A stretch of 64,000 bases of DNA from RHLJ01 sp965247355 (GTDB taxonomy: Bacteria > Bacteroidota > Rhodothermia > Balneolales > Balneolaceae): NCBI GenBank assembly GCA_965247355.1, contig OZ252011.1:1736001-1800000 (forward strand), in the 5' to 3' direction. A program made the position numbers and the translations under genes. The notes beneath the pieces were generated by a model that saw only the letters and a program-made list of their open reading frames with translations, was not told the origin of the DNA and did not search any database. Each line of letters opens with the position of its first letter. Position 1 is the first letter of the stretch. Positions 1 to 9,357 of the stretch are shown here, piece after piece.

Positions 1-1
1 C

Positions 2-223
2 TTCACTGCAAAGGCCAAAACAACTATTCAGATGATTTTTCTATATATCGGACTCGTTGTCGGGCTTTTCCAGGATGTAAGTTTCTTTGCAGGAGATTGG
101 GTACAGATAATTCTTCAGACAGATATCCTCCTCTATCTTATGATCTTTGTTGCATCTGTTACTTTATACTCAGGGGTTGAATATATCGTGGTAAACCGAA
201 TGGTTTTTAAGTCAGAAGAATAA
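2..223 (+). CDS. pgsA: CDP-diacylglycerol-glycerol-3-phosphate 3-phosphatidyltransferase, C-terminal part
   Basis: This reading frame is open from the left edge of the window and encodes the C-terminal end of a membrane protein beginning FTAKAKTTIQM. The segment K-x-K-T-T-x-Q-M is typical of the PgsA family of CDP-alcohol phosphatidyltransferases, and two hydrophobic helices follow. PgsA makes phosphatidylglycerophosphate at the inner membrane. The stop TAA shares one base with the ATG of pgpA, which catalyses the next step, so the pair is probably translationally coupled. The catalytic CDP-alcohol motif lies outside the window, so the call rests on the C-terminal signature and the neighbour. 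An internal ATG at 32 could be mistaken for a start; I read the gene as truncated by the window. Confidence 0.8.
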   Translation, partial: FTAKAKTTIQMIFLYIGLVVGLFQDVSFFAGDWVQIILQTDILLYLMIFVASVTLYSGVEYIVVNRMVFKSEE

Positions 224-708
224 TGAAGCAGATCCAGCTTTTTATTGGGTCTGGCTTTGGTTCCGGGTACTCTCCGGTTGCTCCGGGGACAGCAGGAAGC
301 CTTGTTGCTTTGATCCTGATGTACTTTATTCTACAGATTGATCCCATAATTGGTACGCTCATTTTCGTACTAAGTGCTAGCCTTTTAACTCTTTGGGTTA
401 GTAAAACTTGCGAGGAGAGCTGGGGCGAAGATCCCGGAAAATTGGTAATGGATGAATTTGCCGGGCAAGCACTGGTATTTTTAACCATACAATTAAGTGG
501 AGACTTAACTACTGATATATTTATACTTAGCTCCGGTTTTATATTCTTCAGAATTTTCGATATCTGGAAGCCATTAGGTATCAATAAAGTGCAAAAACTA
601 GGCGGTGAACCCGGTATTTTACTTGATGACTTAATTGCCGGTTTTTATGCGTTTATCTGCTTAAAAAGTCTTATTTTTGCCTTCCCTAAATTTTTTGGAT
701 TCGCATAA
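223..708 (+). CDS. pgpA: phosphatidylglycerophosphatase A
   Basis: This 161-aa membrane protein dephosphorylates phosphatidylglycerophosphate to phosphatidylglycerol. Family signatures are visible in order: the N-terminal GSGYSPVAPGTAGS segment (residues 13-26), the acidic VMDEFAG block (D77, E78), FRIFDIWKP (109-117) and LLDDLIAG (D135, D136). Several hydrophobic helices separate these blocks. The length is normal for PgpA. The ATG overlaps the pgsA stop by one base, so these two consecutive steps of phosphatidylglycerol synthesis form an operon. Confidence 0.93.
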   Translation: MKQIQLFIGSGFGSGYSPVAPGTAGSLVALILMYFILQIDPIIGTLIFVLSASLLTLWVSKTCEESWGEDPGKLVMDEFAGQALVFLTIQLSGDLTTDIFILSSGFIFFRIFDIWKPLGINKVQKLGGEPGILLDDLIAGFYAFICLKSLIFAFPKFFGFA

Positions 709-753
709 AAATAGCGAACAGACCAAAGTCAGATTAAAAGATTTACAGAACGC

Positions 754-1395
754 ATGATTATTGACACCGCATTTGCACGGGAGTTAGCTGCTCATTTGTT
801 GGAAATAAATGCAGTGATACTACGTCCTAACGAGCCCTTTACCTGGGCATCGGGATGGAACTCTCCCATTTATTGTGATAACAGATTGACCTTGCAATAC
901 CCAGAACTCAGAAAAAAAATTGCAATAAAGTTTGCCGAAATTATTTCAGAAGAATTTCCTGATACAGAAGTAATCACAGGTACAGCTACCGCGGGAATCC
1001 CCCATGCGGCTTGGGTTGCAGATATGTTAAACAAACCTATGGCATATGTCCGTGCAAAAGCGAAGGCATACGGTATGGGAAATCAGATTGAAGGTGGTGT
1101 AGCTAAAGGTCAACCTACCGTGATAATTGAAGATTTGGTATCAACAGGTGGTTCTGCTATCTCTGTGATTAATGCGCTTCAATTTGTTGGTGCTGATGTT
1201 CAGGCTATTATTTCGATTTTCAATTATGGCTTTGACAAATCCGTTGAGAATTTCGAAAAAGTAAATGTTCCGGTATACAATTTAACTGATTACAGTACTT
1301 TGGTTGATGTTGCTGTAGAAAAAGGCTTTGTTACCAGCGACGATCTTGAGCATCTCGCAGACTGGAGAGATCATCCCGATACTTGGCCAAATTAG
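754..1395 (+). CDS. pyrE: orotate phosphoribosyltransferase
   Basis: PyrE transfers the phosphoribosyl group of PRPP to orotate to give OMP in pyrimidine synthesis. The 213-aa product shows the PRPP-binding loop VIIEDLVSTGGS (residues 123-134) and the lysine-rich RAKAKAYG segment (100-107) that carries the catalytic flexible-loop lysines. Length and motif order are normal. The ATG at 754 begins 45 bp after pgpA and gives the complete N-terminal region, so the two may be co-transcribed. A dihydroorotase of the same pathway lies at about 25-26 kb on the other strand. Confidence 0.95.
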   Translation: MIIDTAFARELAAHLLEINAVILRPNEPFTWASGWNSPIYCDNRLTLQYPELRKKIAIKFAEIISEEFPDTEVITGTATAGIPHAAWVADMLNKPMAYVRAKAKAYGMGNQIEGGVAKGQPTVIIEDLVSTGGSAISVINALQFVGADVQAIISIFNYGFDKSVENFEKVNVPVYNLTDYSTLVDVAVEKGFVTSDDLEHLADWRDHPDTWPN

Positions 1396-1422
1396 AATTT
1401 TAGATTAGAAAGACAACAAGAC

Positions 1423-2781
1423 GTGAGCAACAAGAAATTCTTTATCGAAACCTACGGTTGTCAGATGAACTTTGCTGATTCGGAGATTGTGAATTCAATC
1501 CTCATTGAAGACGGCATGACAGTAGCAGCAAATCCTGAATCCGCTGATGTGATTCTGGTTAATACATGCTCAATCCGTGAGAATGCTGAGACCAAGGTTT
1601 GGAATCGATTAAAGGAATTGAGATCCATCAAGAAAACGAACTCTCAGCTTACCGTGGGTGTGCTTGGATGCATGGCTGAGCGTATTAAAGACCGCATTAT
1701 TGAAGAAGAGCATTTGGTTGATATTGTAGTTGGACCAGATGCTTACCGGGACATTCCCCGGTTACTTGCTGAAGTTGATGATGGTAGAAAAGCTGTAAAT
1801 GTGCTTCTTTCGCTTGAAGAAACCTATGCAGATATTGCTCCGGTTCGAACTACAGGCAACGGAGTTTCATCCTTCGTATCTATCATGCGTGGTTGTGATA
1901 ATATGTGCTCCTTTTGTGTAGTACCATTTACCCGTGGAAGGGAACGTAGTCGCCCCATGGAAAGCATTCTGAAAGAAATTCAGCAATTGAGCGATGAAGG
2001 TTATAAAGAAGTAACTCTACTTGGCCAAAATGTGAACTCCTACAAAGATGGAGAAAATACATTTACCCGATTAATGGATGCCGCTAGTTTGATTAATCCT
2101 GAAATCCGTTTCAGGTTCTCATCCCCACATCCGAAAGATTTCCCGGATGATTTACTCCATCTGATTGCAGAGCGACCAAATCTATGTAATTACATTCATA
2201 TCCCTGCTCAGGCTGGAAGTGATTCTATGCTGGAACGTATGCGACGCCCGTATACGAGAGAACAGTATCTTGCTTTGACCGAAAAAATGAGAGCGATAAT
2301 CCCCGGAGTTTCTTTATCAACAGATATTATTGCCGGGTTCTGTGGAGAGACTGAAGAAGAGCATCAGGGAACCATGACTTTGATGGCAGAAGTGGGTTAT
2401 GACTTGGCCTATATGTTTGCTTATTCAGAACGTGAGCGGACGCTTGCTTACCGAAAGTTCGAAGACGATGTGCCTGAAGACATCAAAAAAAGGCGTTTAT
2501 CTGAGATTATTACTCAACAGATGAATATCCAGAAAGAACGTAATCTTGATGAAATTGGGCAACGACACCTGGTTCTTGTTGAAGGAACCAGCAAAAAATC
2601 GGAAAATCAGGTGAGTGGCCGAACTGATACCAACAAAATTGCTGTATTTGATCGACGTGACTTCGAGAAAGGTGATTACGTTGAAGTTGAAGTAACTGAT
2701 TGTACATCAGCTACCCTGATTGCGAAACCCATCCGCAAAACAACCATTACCGAATTTTATGGAGTTGCTGTAGAAGCCTAA
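1423..2781 (+). CDS. miaB: tRNA-2-methylthio-N6-dimethylallyladenosine synthase
   Basis: MiaB is a radical-SAM methylthiotransferase that adds the 2-methylthio group to i6A37 of tRNAs. The N-terminal UPF0004 domain has the three cluster cysteines C13 (YGCQMN), C49 (NTCSIRENAE) and C83 (GCMAER). The radical-SAM cluster is CDNMCSFC (C158, C162, C165), and a TRAM-like domain forms the C-terminus. The start is GTG at 1423. ETYGCQMN follows ten residues later, as expected, and no ATG lies nearby. The 452-aa length is normal. The stop is directly followed by the GTG of the next gene with no gap. Confidence 0.96.
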   Translation: MSNKKFFIETYGCQMNFADSEIVNSILIEDGMTVAANPESADVILVNTCSIRENAETKVWNRLKELRSIKKTNSQLTVGVLGCMAERIKDRIIEEEHLVDIVVGPDAYRDIPRLLAEVDDGRKAVNVLLSLEETYADIAPVRTTGNGVSSFVSIMRGCDNMCSFCVVPFTRGRERSRPMESILKEIQQLSDEGYKEVTLLGQNVNSYKDGENTFTRLMDAASLINPEIRFRFSSPHPKDFPDDLLHLIAERPNLCNYIHIPAQAGSDSMLERMRRPYTREQYLALTEKMRAIIPGVSLSTDIIAGFCGETEEEHQGTMTLMAEVGYDLAYMFAYSERERTLAYRKFEDDVPEDIKKRRLSEIITQQMNIQKERNLDEIGQRHLVLVEGTSKKSENQVSGRTDTNKIAVFDRRDFEKGDYVEVEVTDCTSATLIAKPIRKTTITEFYGVAVEA

Positions 2782-4251
2782 GTGAGAAGCAGAACAACAT
2801 ATTCTACTTACTTAATGTTATTCTTCACCCTGATTTTGGGCATTACTTCGGGTCTCTCTTTTGCTCAGGAAACTTCAAAAACAGACCTTGGTATTTATTG
2901 GGAAAGCACCCCTGACACAAATACAATTTCTGAACAACTTGCAGAATATGAACAGCTTGGTATTTCATTTATAGAAATCCATCATCCTGCAAATAAGTCG
3001 GTTCTTGATTCTATTTCAGCCTATCCATTTAATGTACTCATCCGGTTTGATCAGCAATTTTTGTTAGCTGAAGACATCAAGAACAATAAAGAACAATTTG
3101 TACAGGACTATCAGAGACTAATTCTTGAATATGCTGAATTTGAGAACGTGGTGGCCTATGGACTGTATTCGTTTAGTCAATCTTTTGATGTCGGGTTTGT
3201 AGAAGAATTCAACTCGGTAAAAGATGTTTTGAAAAGTATCACCAACCGTGAATTCTACGAGATTACTTCCTCAAATTTTAATGCCCTCGACTTTTCCATT
3301 ACTCAGGTCGAATCAGACTCTATTCCTGAGAACTCCTCTTCTTTTCTTCTTAATAAGAATTACAGTCGAAATGACCTCCACCTGGTTAGTGAGATTTTTG
3401 AAGAACAACCTGCATTATTCTTCCTCGAGGGAAACTGGCTCGATCAGGCAACAAGCGATTATCCCGGGTTAAGAGAATCTCTTATAGACTATAAAACATC
3501 CGGTTCTTTTATTCTGCCTCTTCCACTTGAAACCCCTGCCGGATCAGCTTTTAATTGGCCGGTACTTGTATTTGTTCTTATCTGGATTAGTCTTGGCGTA
3601 CATATCCGGGTTTCCGGAACCTATGGCCCATTAATCTTCCGATACTTTACAGGGCACCGCTTTTTTGTGGATGATGTGATGCGCTATCGCGAACGATCTC
3701 TGGTTAGTGGTTTATTCCTGCTTTTCCAGCATGCAGCCTTTACCGGATTAGTGGCCTACATTCTGGCCAGACTCTTAATCTCTGAAAAAGGACTTGAAGC
3801 GCTCTATTACTATTTACCACAGATAGCAATTTTTGGGCAGAATTACTTCTCTGTTTTTGTAATAGGAATGCTTTTATCGGTTTTATTCCAACTAATTGGA
3901 TTGATGTGGCTATATCTTCCAAGTAAATCAATGACACATTTCAGCCAGGCTTTAAATCTTTATACCTGGATTTTTCACGTCGATTTTGTTCTGGTCAGTA
4001 TCATGCTTATCCAGATTCTAACCGGAGGAAGTGGAACATTGATTCTAATTTTAGGAGTGCTCTTCTTCGTAAACTGGTTGATTGGTTTCCTTCTAACGTC
4101 CTTCGATAGTTCGAAATATCTTATCCCAAAAAGACCCACTTATATACTTTATACTTTTGGATTGCATACCCTCGTCAATATTCTCTTGCTGGTTCTTATA
4201 CTCAGTAATGATTATTTGATTGATCTGCTTGAGTTAATTTTTATTCTTTAG
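2782..4251 (+). CDS. hypothetical secreted/membrane protein with periplasmic N-terminal and polytopic C-terminal half
   Basis: I do not recognise the family. The 489-aa product starts with a GTG immediately after the miaB stop and has a signal-like hydrophobic segment ending in SFAQ (about residues 10-29). A soluble, probably periplasmic domain of about 230 residues follows; its opening (LGIYWEST, then a region around EIHHPAN) recalls the barrel of glycoside-hydrolase-like domains, but I see no clear catalytic motif. From about residue 258 there are five or six hydrophobic helices. The lack of any gap suggests co-translation with miaB, but a functional link is not evident. Confidence 0.6.
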   Translation: MRSRTTYSTYLMLFFTLILGITSGLSFAQETSKTDLGIYWESTPDTNTISEQLAEYEQLGISFIEIHHPANKSVLDSISAYPFNVLIRFDQQFLLAEDIKNNKEQFVQDYQRLILEYAEFENVVAYGLYSFSQSFDVGFVEEFNSVKDVLKSITNREFYEITSSNFNALDFSITQVESDSIPENSSSFLLNKNYSRNDLHLVSEIFEEQPALFFLEGNWLDQATSDYPGLRESLIDYKTSGSFILPLPLETPAGSAFNWPVLVFVLIWISLGVHIRVSGTYGPLIFRYFTGHRFFVDDVMRYRERSLVSGLFLLFQHAAFTGLVAYILARLLISEKGLEALYYYLPQIAIFGQNYFSVFVIGMLLSVLFQLIGLMWLYLPSKSMTHFSQALNLYTWIFHVDFVLVSIMLIQILTGGSGTLILILGVLFFVNWLIGFLLTSFDSSKYLIPKRPTYILYTFGLHTLVNILLLVLILSNDYLIDLLELIFIL

Positions 4252-4272
4252 AATTTATTCTAAGCACAAAAA

Positions 4273-5772
4273 TCAAATAATCTGCTTCCTCAACCTTGCC
4301 ACAGGCTCATTAAGTTGTTCCCGGTACTTACTTACCGTTCTGCGGGCAACTTTGTAACCTTTTTCGTTTAGGGAATCAGCCAACGCCTGATCGCTTAGCG
4401 GGTTTCTCTTGTCTTCATTATCAATAATGGTTTGAAGGATATTTTTCACTTCCCGGTTTGATACCTCTTCTCCGCTTTCAGTTTCCAGCCCTTCGTTAAA
4501 GAAGTATTTAAGCTCATACACTCCATAATTGGTTTGTACATACTTCCCATTTACTACTCTTGAAACTGTAGAGATATCCATGCCAATACGTTCAGCAACG
4601 TCTTTCAGAATCATCGGCTTTAATCCATCTCCGAATTTGAAGAAATCTTCCTGCAGAGCTACCATTGTTTTCATAGTATTCATGAGCGTATTCTGACGCT
4701 GCTTAATCGATTCAATAAACCAGTTAGCTGAGTCGATCTTACCTTTCATGAATTTCTGGGTTTGCTCATCAGCCTTTTGTTTTTTGGCTTTGATTTCATC
4801 CCACATCTGCTTGTACTCGGGTGAGATTCTTAAGGAAGGCGCATTTCGTTGATTCAAATGAATCACAAATTCACCTTTCCCATTTTCACTTTGATTTGCT
4901 CCACGCCAGTATACTTCAAAGTCAGGCTCGATATAATTCTGTGTATCTTCCATCCCACTGCTCACCGCACCCGGACGTGGGTCCATATGACGGATGGCTT
5001 CAAAAGCTTCTTTTAAGTCCTCTTCCTCCACATCAAATTTCTGGACCAGTTTCTCAAAATGCTTTTTCTCAAAAGCAGTCCATGCATTTTTCACAATGCT
5101 GATTGCCAGGTTTCTTCCCGGAAGCTTTTCATCCGACTCCTGAAGTTGAACTAACAGGCAATCCTGCAAACTGGTTGATGCAATACCAATCGGGTCTAAC
5201 AGCTGAATTTGTTTTCTTACCCGGTCTACATCCTCTTCTTCCAAATAAATACCATGGTTGAAGGCTATATTATCAGCAACAGCTATTAAATCTCTTCTAA
5301 AATATCCATCCTCATCCAATGAACCCAGTATCTGATCCGCGATAAGCTCCTCTTCTTCAGTAAAATCCAGCAATGCCACCTGGTTCTCTAATTCCTCAAG
5401 CAAAGATTCATGGTACGGATTTGGTAAATCCTTCCATTCCTCTATATCAGGATTTCGGGGCGGTGTGTAGTTTTCGCCATCATATTCAGTATTATCATCA
5501 AAATCGTCCCAATCTACTTCGTGTTCTTCCAGACTTTCGAGTGCTTCCTCTTTTTCTTCCTTGGGATCTTCGGTATCTAATCGCTCCAGATTCTGTTCCA
5601 TAAAATCCTGCTCTTCGAGTACAGGATTCATTTCAATTTCTTCTTTGATTCGCTGCTCCAAAGCTATAGTTGGCAATTGCAATAACTTGATATATTGCAA
5701 TTGTTGAGGCGAAAGCTTCTGCTGTAATCCCTGCTGAAGCTTTTGACTTATATTTTGTTGATTTCTCAGCAC
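4273..5772 (-). CDS. rpoN: RNA polymerase sigma-54 factor
   Basis: RpoN directs RNA polymerase to -24/-12 promoters and needs an AAA+ activator. The 499-aa product has the glutamine- and leucine-rich region I (first 50 residues), an acidic region II, the core-binding domain, an HTH, and near the C-terminus the RpoN box ARRTVSKYRE, one residue off the usual ARRTVAKYRE. The start is GTG at 5770-5772 with AGAGGAAT just upstream, overlapping the end of the DUF3109 gene (3-bp gap), so translation is probably coupled. No bacterial enhancer-binding protein is encoded in this window. Confidence 0.95.
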   Translation of the reverse strand: MLRNQQNISQKLQQGLQQKLSPQQLQYIKLLQLPTIALEQRIKEEIEMNPVLEEQDFMEQNLERLDTEDPKEEKEEALESLEEHEVDWDDFDDNTEYDGENYTPPRNPDIEEWKDLPNPYHESLLEELENQVALLDFTEEEELIADQILGSLDEDGYFRRDLIAVADNIAFNHGIYLEEEDVDRVRKQIQLLDPIGIASTSLQDCLLVQLQESDEKLPGRNLAISIVKNAWTAFEKKHFEKLVQKFDVEEEDLKEAFEAIRHMDPRPGAVSSGMEDTQNYIEPDFEVYWRGANQSENGKGEFVIHLNQRNAPSLRISPEYKQMWDEIKAKKQKADEQTQKFMKGKIDSANWFIESIKQRQNTLMNTMKTMVALQEDFFKFGDGLKPMILKDVAERIGMDISTVSRVVNGKYVQTNYGVYELKYFFNEGLETESGEEVSNREVKNILQTIIDNEDKRNPLSDQALADSLNEKGYKVARRTVSKYREQLNEPVARLRKQII

Positions 5773-5775
5773 CTC

Positions 5776-6357
5776 TTATTCCTCTTTCGACCTCACATAC
5801 TCACAGGCAGCTATAAATTCATCATACCAATCCTGACCATATCTTCTAACTAATGGACGTTCCAAAAATTCTGCCAAATACGTATTCTCCTTCTCTGCCT
5901 TTTCACATGCAGCCGAACAAATCTTAGGAACATATTCAAAGTTCGCGTAATCGAAACCTGCTATTTTTTTCAGTCGAACCGGAAAGAGATGGCAACTCAG
6001 TGGTTTCTCCCAATTAAATCGTCCTTCGAAATATGCTTTCTGGATAGCGCAATACGCGACTTCATCTTCATCATACTTCACAAAAATACACTCTGCTTCA
6101 TCCACACAAGCAATTTCATACCCCGCTTTCTCGCTTCCAATTACGACCCCTTCCCGTTCGGCTACTTCTACTGCTTTTGGGTTTAATTCATCTTTAAGTT
6201 CGCGGTAGGCTTTATGAAGAATGGGGATCTCTCCTTTTACAACCGGCGCTCCTGCATCCCCTACGACACAACATGCCCCTTTGCATCTTGGAAGGTCGCA
6301 AGCGAACTTTGCGGTTGCAATATCATCAGCTACTATGGTATCTCCTACTTTAATCAT
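5776..6357 (-). CDS. DUF3109 family cysteine-rich protein
   Basis: The product is about 193 aa, starting MIKVGDT, with a cysteine cluster near the N-terminus (CDLPRCKGACC) and further cysteines around CVDEAEC, YCAIQ, SCHLFP and KICSAACE. This pattern matches the DUF3109 family, likely metal- or Fe-S-binding proteins of unknown role common in Bacteroidota. The frame stays open upstream to 6417, but the extra 20 residues look non-coding and the ATG at 6355-6357 starts the conserved region, so I use that start. It lies just upstream of rpoN and is probably co-transcribed with it. Confidence 0.85.
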   Translation of the reverse strand: MIKVGDTIVADDIATAKFACDLPRCKGACCVVGDAGAPVVKGEIPILHKAYRELKDELNPKAVEVAEREGVVIGSEKAGYEIACVDEAECIFVKYDEDEVAYCAIQKAYFEGRFNWEKPLSCHLFPVRLKKIAGFDYANFEYVPKICSAACEKAEKENTYLAEFLERPLVRRYGQDWYDEFIAACEYVRSKEE

Positions 6358-6490
6358 AGCACTAATATACAAACATCGTGCCGTAACGCGATATATGAAT
6401 ATTTTTTTTTGATGCATTCTTTAACAAATCAGGTAACTTACACCAACTATATTTCATCAATAGCTGGTCATTCTTAAATAAACACTGATT

Positions 6491-9328
6491 ATGAAAAATC
6501 TTTTCTCCTCCTTCCTTTCGATTATCCTTTTCTCTTTTTTCATCACTTCCTGTTCTGATTCCGGTAACCAGGAATTCTCGGTGGAATACGAAAAAATCAC
6601 TTTAGATAATGGTCTCGAAGTTATTTTCCATCAGGACGATTCTGATCCTGTTACCGCCGTAGCACTTACTTTTCATGTGGGTTCTGCCAGAGAAAAAGAA
6701 GGGCGAACAGGATTCGCTCACTTATTTGAACATTTACTTTTCCTTGAATCAGAAAACCTTGGTAAAGGTGGGTTAGATAAAATGAGTAGCCGGATTGGTG
6801 GTTCAGGAGCAAACGGATCAACCAGCAGAGACCGGACTAATTACTTTCAAACAGTCCCAAATGATGCGCTTGAGAAAATGATCTGGGCAGAAGCAGATAA
6901 ACTCGGATTCTTCATCAATACAGTTACTGAAGCCGTTGTAGCTAAAGAGAAGCAGGTTGTAAAGAATGAAAAACGTCAGGGTGTGGATAATCAGCCTTAT
7001 GGTCATGCAAATTATGTAATTGGAAAAAATATGTATCCAGAGGATCATCCATACAACTGGCAGGTAATTGGATCTCTCGAAGATCTTCAAAATGCAACTC
7101 TTGCCGATGTGAAAGAATTCTACAATAAATGGTATGTACCAAATAATGCGACACTGGTTATTGCCGGAGATTTTGATGTAGATCAGGCCAAGGAATGGGT
7201 TCACAAATATTTTGATGAAATTCCTCGCGGTGAGGAAATTACTCCATTAGCTGACCGACCTGCTACTCTGAATGAAACCAAGAAACTGTATTATGAAGAT
7301 AACTTCGCTCGTCTCCCTGAGCTTAGAATGGTATGGCCGGGAGTAGATTTATATCATCCTGATTCTTATCCGCTGAATATCCTCACTCAATTATTGGCTT
7401 CAGGAAAGAAAGCTCCTCTAAATAAAGTTCTTATTGATGAGAAAGAATTGACATCGAATGTATTCATGTTTGATAATAATTCTGAGATTGCAGGAGAGAT
7501 TTCACTTATTGTCCGAGCTTTCCCCAATACGGATTTGAATGAAGTTGAAGCCGCTATTTATGAAGGTTTGGAAAGGTTTGAAACTGAGGGATTCACAGAA
7601 GGTGATTTAGACCGAATTAAAGCCGGAATTGAAACTCAGTTTTATAACGGACTTTCCAGCGTGTTAGGGAAGGCATTTAATCTTGCCCAGTATAATATTT
7701 TTGCTAACGATCCCGGTTATATCAATGAAGATATCAAAAAGACACTGGCGGTAACTAAAGAAGATGTTCAGCGCGTATATGAGCAATACATCAAAGGAAA
7801 AGACTTTGTGGCAACCAGTTTTGTGCCTCTTGGTCAAATTGAGTTGGCTCTCGATGGGGCAGAACCTGCTGAAGTGGAAGAAGAAGTAATCGCTGAAAGT
7901 GGTGCTGATGAATCATTCACTCTTCCAGAGGAAACAGCCTACGAGCGAACTCCTTCCAGCTTCGACAGATCGGTGGAACCTCCTTATGGGGATGCTCCTG
8001 AGGTAACAGTACCTGATGTTTGGGAAAGAGAATTATCCAATGGACTTGCAGTTCACGGTATCCAGAATAATGAATTACCACTCGTTCAATTTGAACTAAA
8101 AATCGATGGCGGACTTCTGATGGATGATCCAGATAAGATTGGAGTCTCAAATCTTATCGCACAGGTGATGACTCGCGGAACCGCCAGCAAAACTCCGGAA
8201 GAGCTGGAAGAAGCTATTGATGAGCTTGGTGCTAATATTAATATTAACTCAGGTAGACAAAGCATCAGCATTACAGGAAACACACTTTCCCGAAATTATG
8301 CCGAAACAATGGCTCTTATCGAGGAAATGCTATTGGAGCCGCGGTGGGACGAAACAGAGTTTGAGCTTGCAAAACAAAGTACCATGAGTCAGATTGCAGC
8401 TCAAAGTGCAAATCCTAACAGTATTGCTACCAACACTTATAATAAGCTGCTATACGGTGAAGATAATATCCTGTCTAATAATCCCATTGGAACTACTGAA
8501 AGTGTAGAGTCGATCACCATTGATGATCTGAAGTCTTACTACGAAGAAAATTTTGCTCCTAATCTTGCCAGTTTTATGGTGGTTGGATCGGTTACTCCTA
8601 ATGAGGTTTTAAATTCGCTTTCCGGAATTAGTGAAAGCTGGGAATCTAAAGATGTAGAGCTTCCTGAACTTGATTTCCCGGATACACCAGACGAGTCAAC
8701 TGTTTATTTCTATGATGTTCCTGATGCCAAACAATCTGTAATCCGATTTGGATATCTTGCCATGCCAGAAACTGATGAAGATTATTATCCGGCTACCGTA
8801 ATGAATTATATACTTGGTGGCGGCGGATTTGCCTCTCGCTTTACTCAGGAGCTACGTGAAGGCAAAGGATACACCTACGGTATCGGTTCAGGGTTCCAGG
8901 GCTCAGAACTGCCCGGGCCTTTCACAATCAGCAGCGGCGTTCGTACAAATGTCACTTATGAATCAGCAGCTCTGGTTAAAGAGATTTTGGAAAACTATCC
9001 GGATACATTTTCTGAGCAGGATTTAGAAACTACCAAAAGCTTCCTTTTAAAGAGTAATGCCCGTCGCTTCGAAACTCTCGGAGCTAAATTAAATATGTTG
9101 GAAGATATCAGCGATTATGGCTGGTCTCCAAGCTATGTAAAGGACCGTGAGCAGGTTGTAAAAGATATAACCATCGACCGTATTTCTGAACTTGCTGAGC
9201 AATATGCAAATCCTAACCGAATGATCTATCTGGTTGTTGGTGATGCTAAAACTCAGATGGACAGACTGGAAGCCCTTGGTTTCGGAAAACCTGTTTTAAT
9301 TAGCCAGGATTTCAAAGAAGGGAATTGA
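6491..9328 (+). CDS. M16 family zinc metallopeptidase (insulinase/pitrilysin type), lipoprotein
   Basis: This 945-aa protein has a lipoprotein signal (SFFITSC, Cys21) and two tandem M16 units. The first unit carries the inverted zinc motif HLFEH (H77, E80, H81). The second half (from about residue 505) has the same fold pattern without the motif, as in M16 enzymes with one active and one inactive half. The R/Y pair region near RFTQELREGKGYTYG in the second half is typical. It probably degrades peptides in the periplasm, anchored to a membrane. It stands alone, with a structured region directly downstream. Confidence 0.93.
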   Translation: MKNLFSSFLSIILFSFFITSCSDSGNQEFSVEYEKITLDNGLEVIFHQDDSDPVTAVALTFHVGSAREKEGRTGFAHLFEHLLFLESENLGKGGLDKMSSRIGGSGANGSTSRDRTNYFQTVPNDALEKMIWAEADKLGFFINTVTEAVVAKEKQVVKNEKRQGVDNQPYGHANYVIGKNMYPEDHPYNWQVIGSLEDLQNATLADVKEFYNKWYVPNNATLVIAGDFDVDQAKEWVHKYFDEIPRGEEITPLADRPATLNETKKLYYEDNFARLPELRMVWPGVDLYHPDSYPLNILTQLLASGKKAPLNKVLIDEKELTSNVFMFDNNSEIAGEISLIVRAFPNTDLNEVEAAIYEGLERFETEGFTEGDLDRIKAGIETQFYNGLSSVLGKAFNLAQYNIFANDPGYINEDIKKTLAVTKEDVQRVYEQYIKGKDFVATSFVPLGQIELALDGAEPAEVEEEVIAESGADESFTLPEETAYERTPSSFDRSVEPPYGDAPEVTVPDVWERELSNGLAVHGIQNNELPLVQFELKIDGGLLMDDPDKIGVSNLIAQVMTRGTASKTPEELEEAIDELGANININSGRQSISITGNTLSRNYAETMALIEEMLLEPRWDETEFELAKQSTMSQIAAQSANPNSIATNTYNKLLYGEDNILSNNPIGTTESVESITIDDLKSYYEENFAPNLASFMVVGSVTPNEVLNSLSGISESWESKDVELPELDFPDTPDESTVYFYDVPDAKQSVIRFGYLAMPETDEDYYPATVMNYILGGGGFASRFTQELREGKGYTYGIGSGFQGSELPGPFTISSGVRTNVTYESAALVKEILENYPDTFSEQDLETTKSFLLKSNARRFETLGAKLNMLEDISDYGWSPSYVKDREQVVKDITIDRISELAEQYANPNRMIYLVVGDAKTQMDRLEALGFGKPVLISQDFKEGN

Positions 9329-9337
9329 TTTAACTAG

Positions 9338-9357
9338 CCCTGGGATTTACCCCGGGG
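9338..9357 (+). terminator. GC-rich hairpin after the M16 gene
   Basis: CCCTGGG (9338-9344) pairs with CCCGGGG (9351-9357) around a six-base loop, starting 9 bp after the M16 stop. No T-run follows, so termination is uncertain. The sequence resembles the reverse complement of the strong hairpin at 9521-9540, and the two could also pair with each other. Confidence 0.45.

Noticed and set aside
207..584. Minus-strand open frame of 125 aa over pgpA
   Set aside because: It lies fully opposite pgpA, which has all family motifs; the product has no recognisable features.
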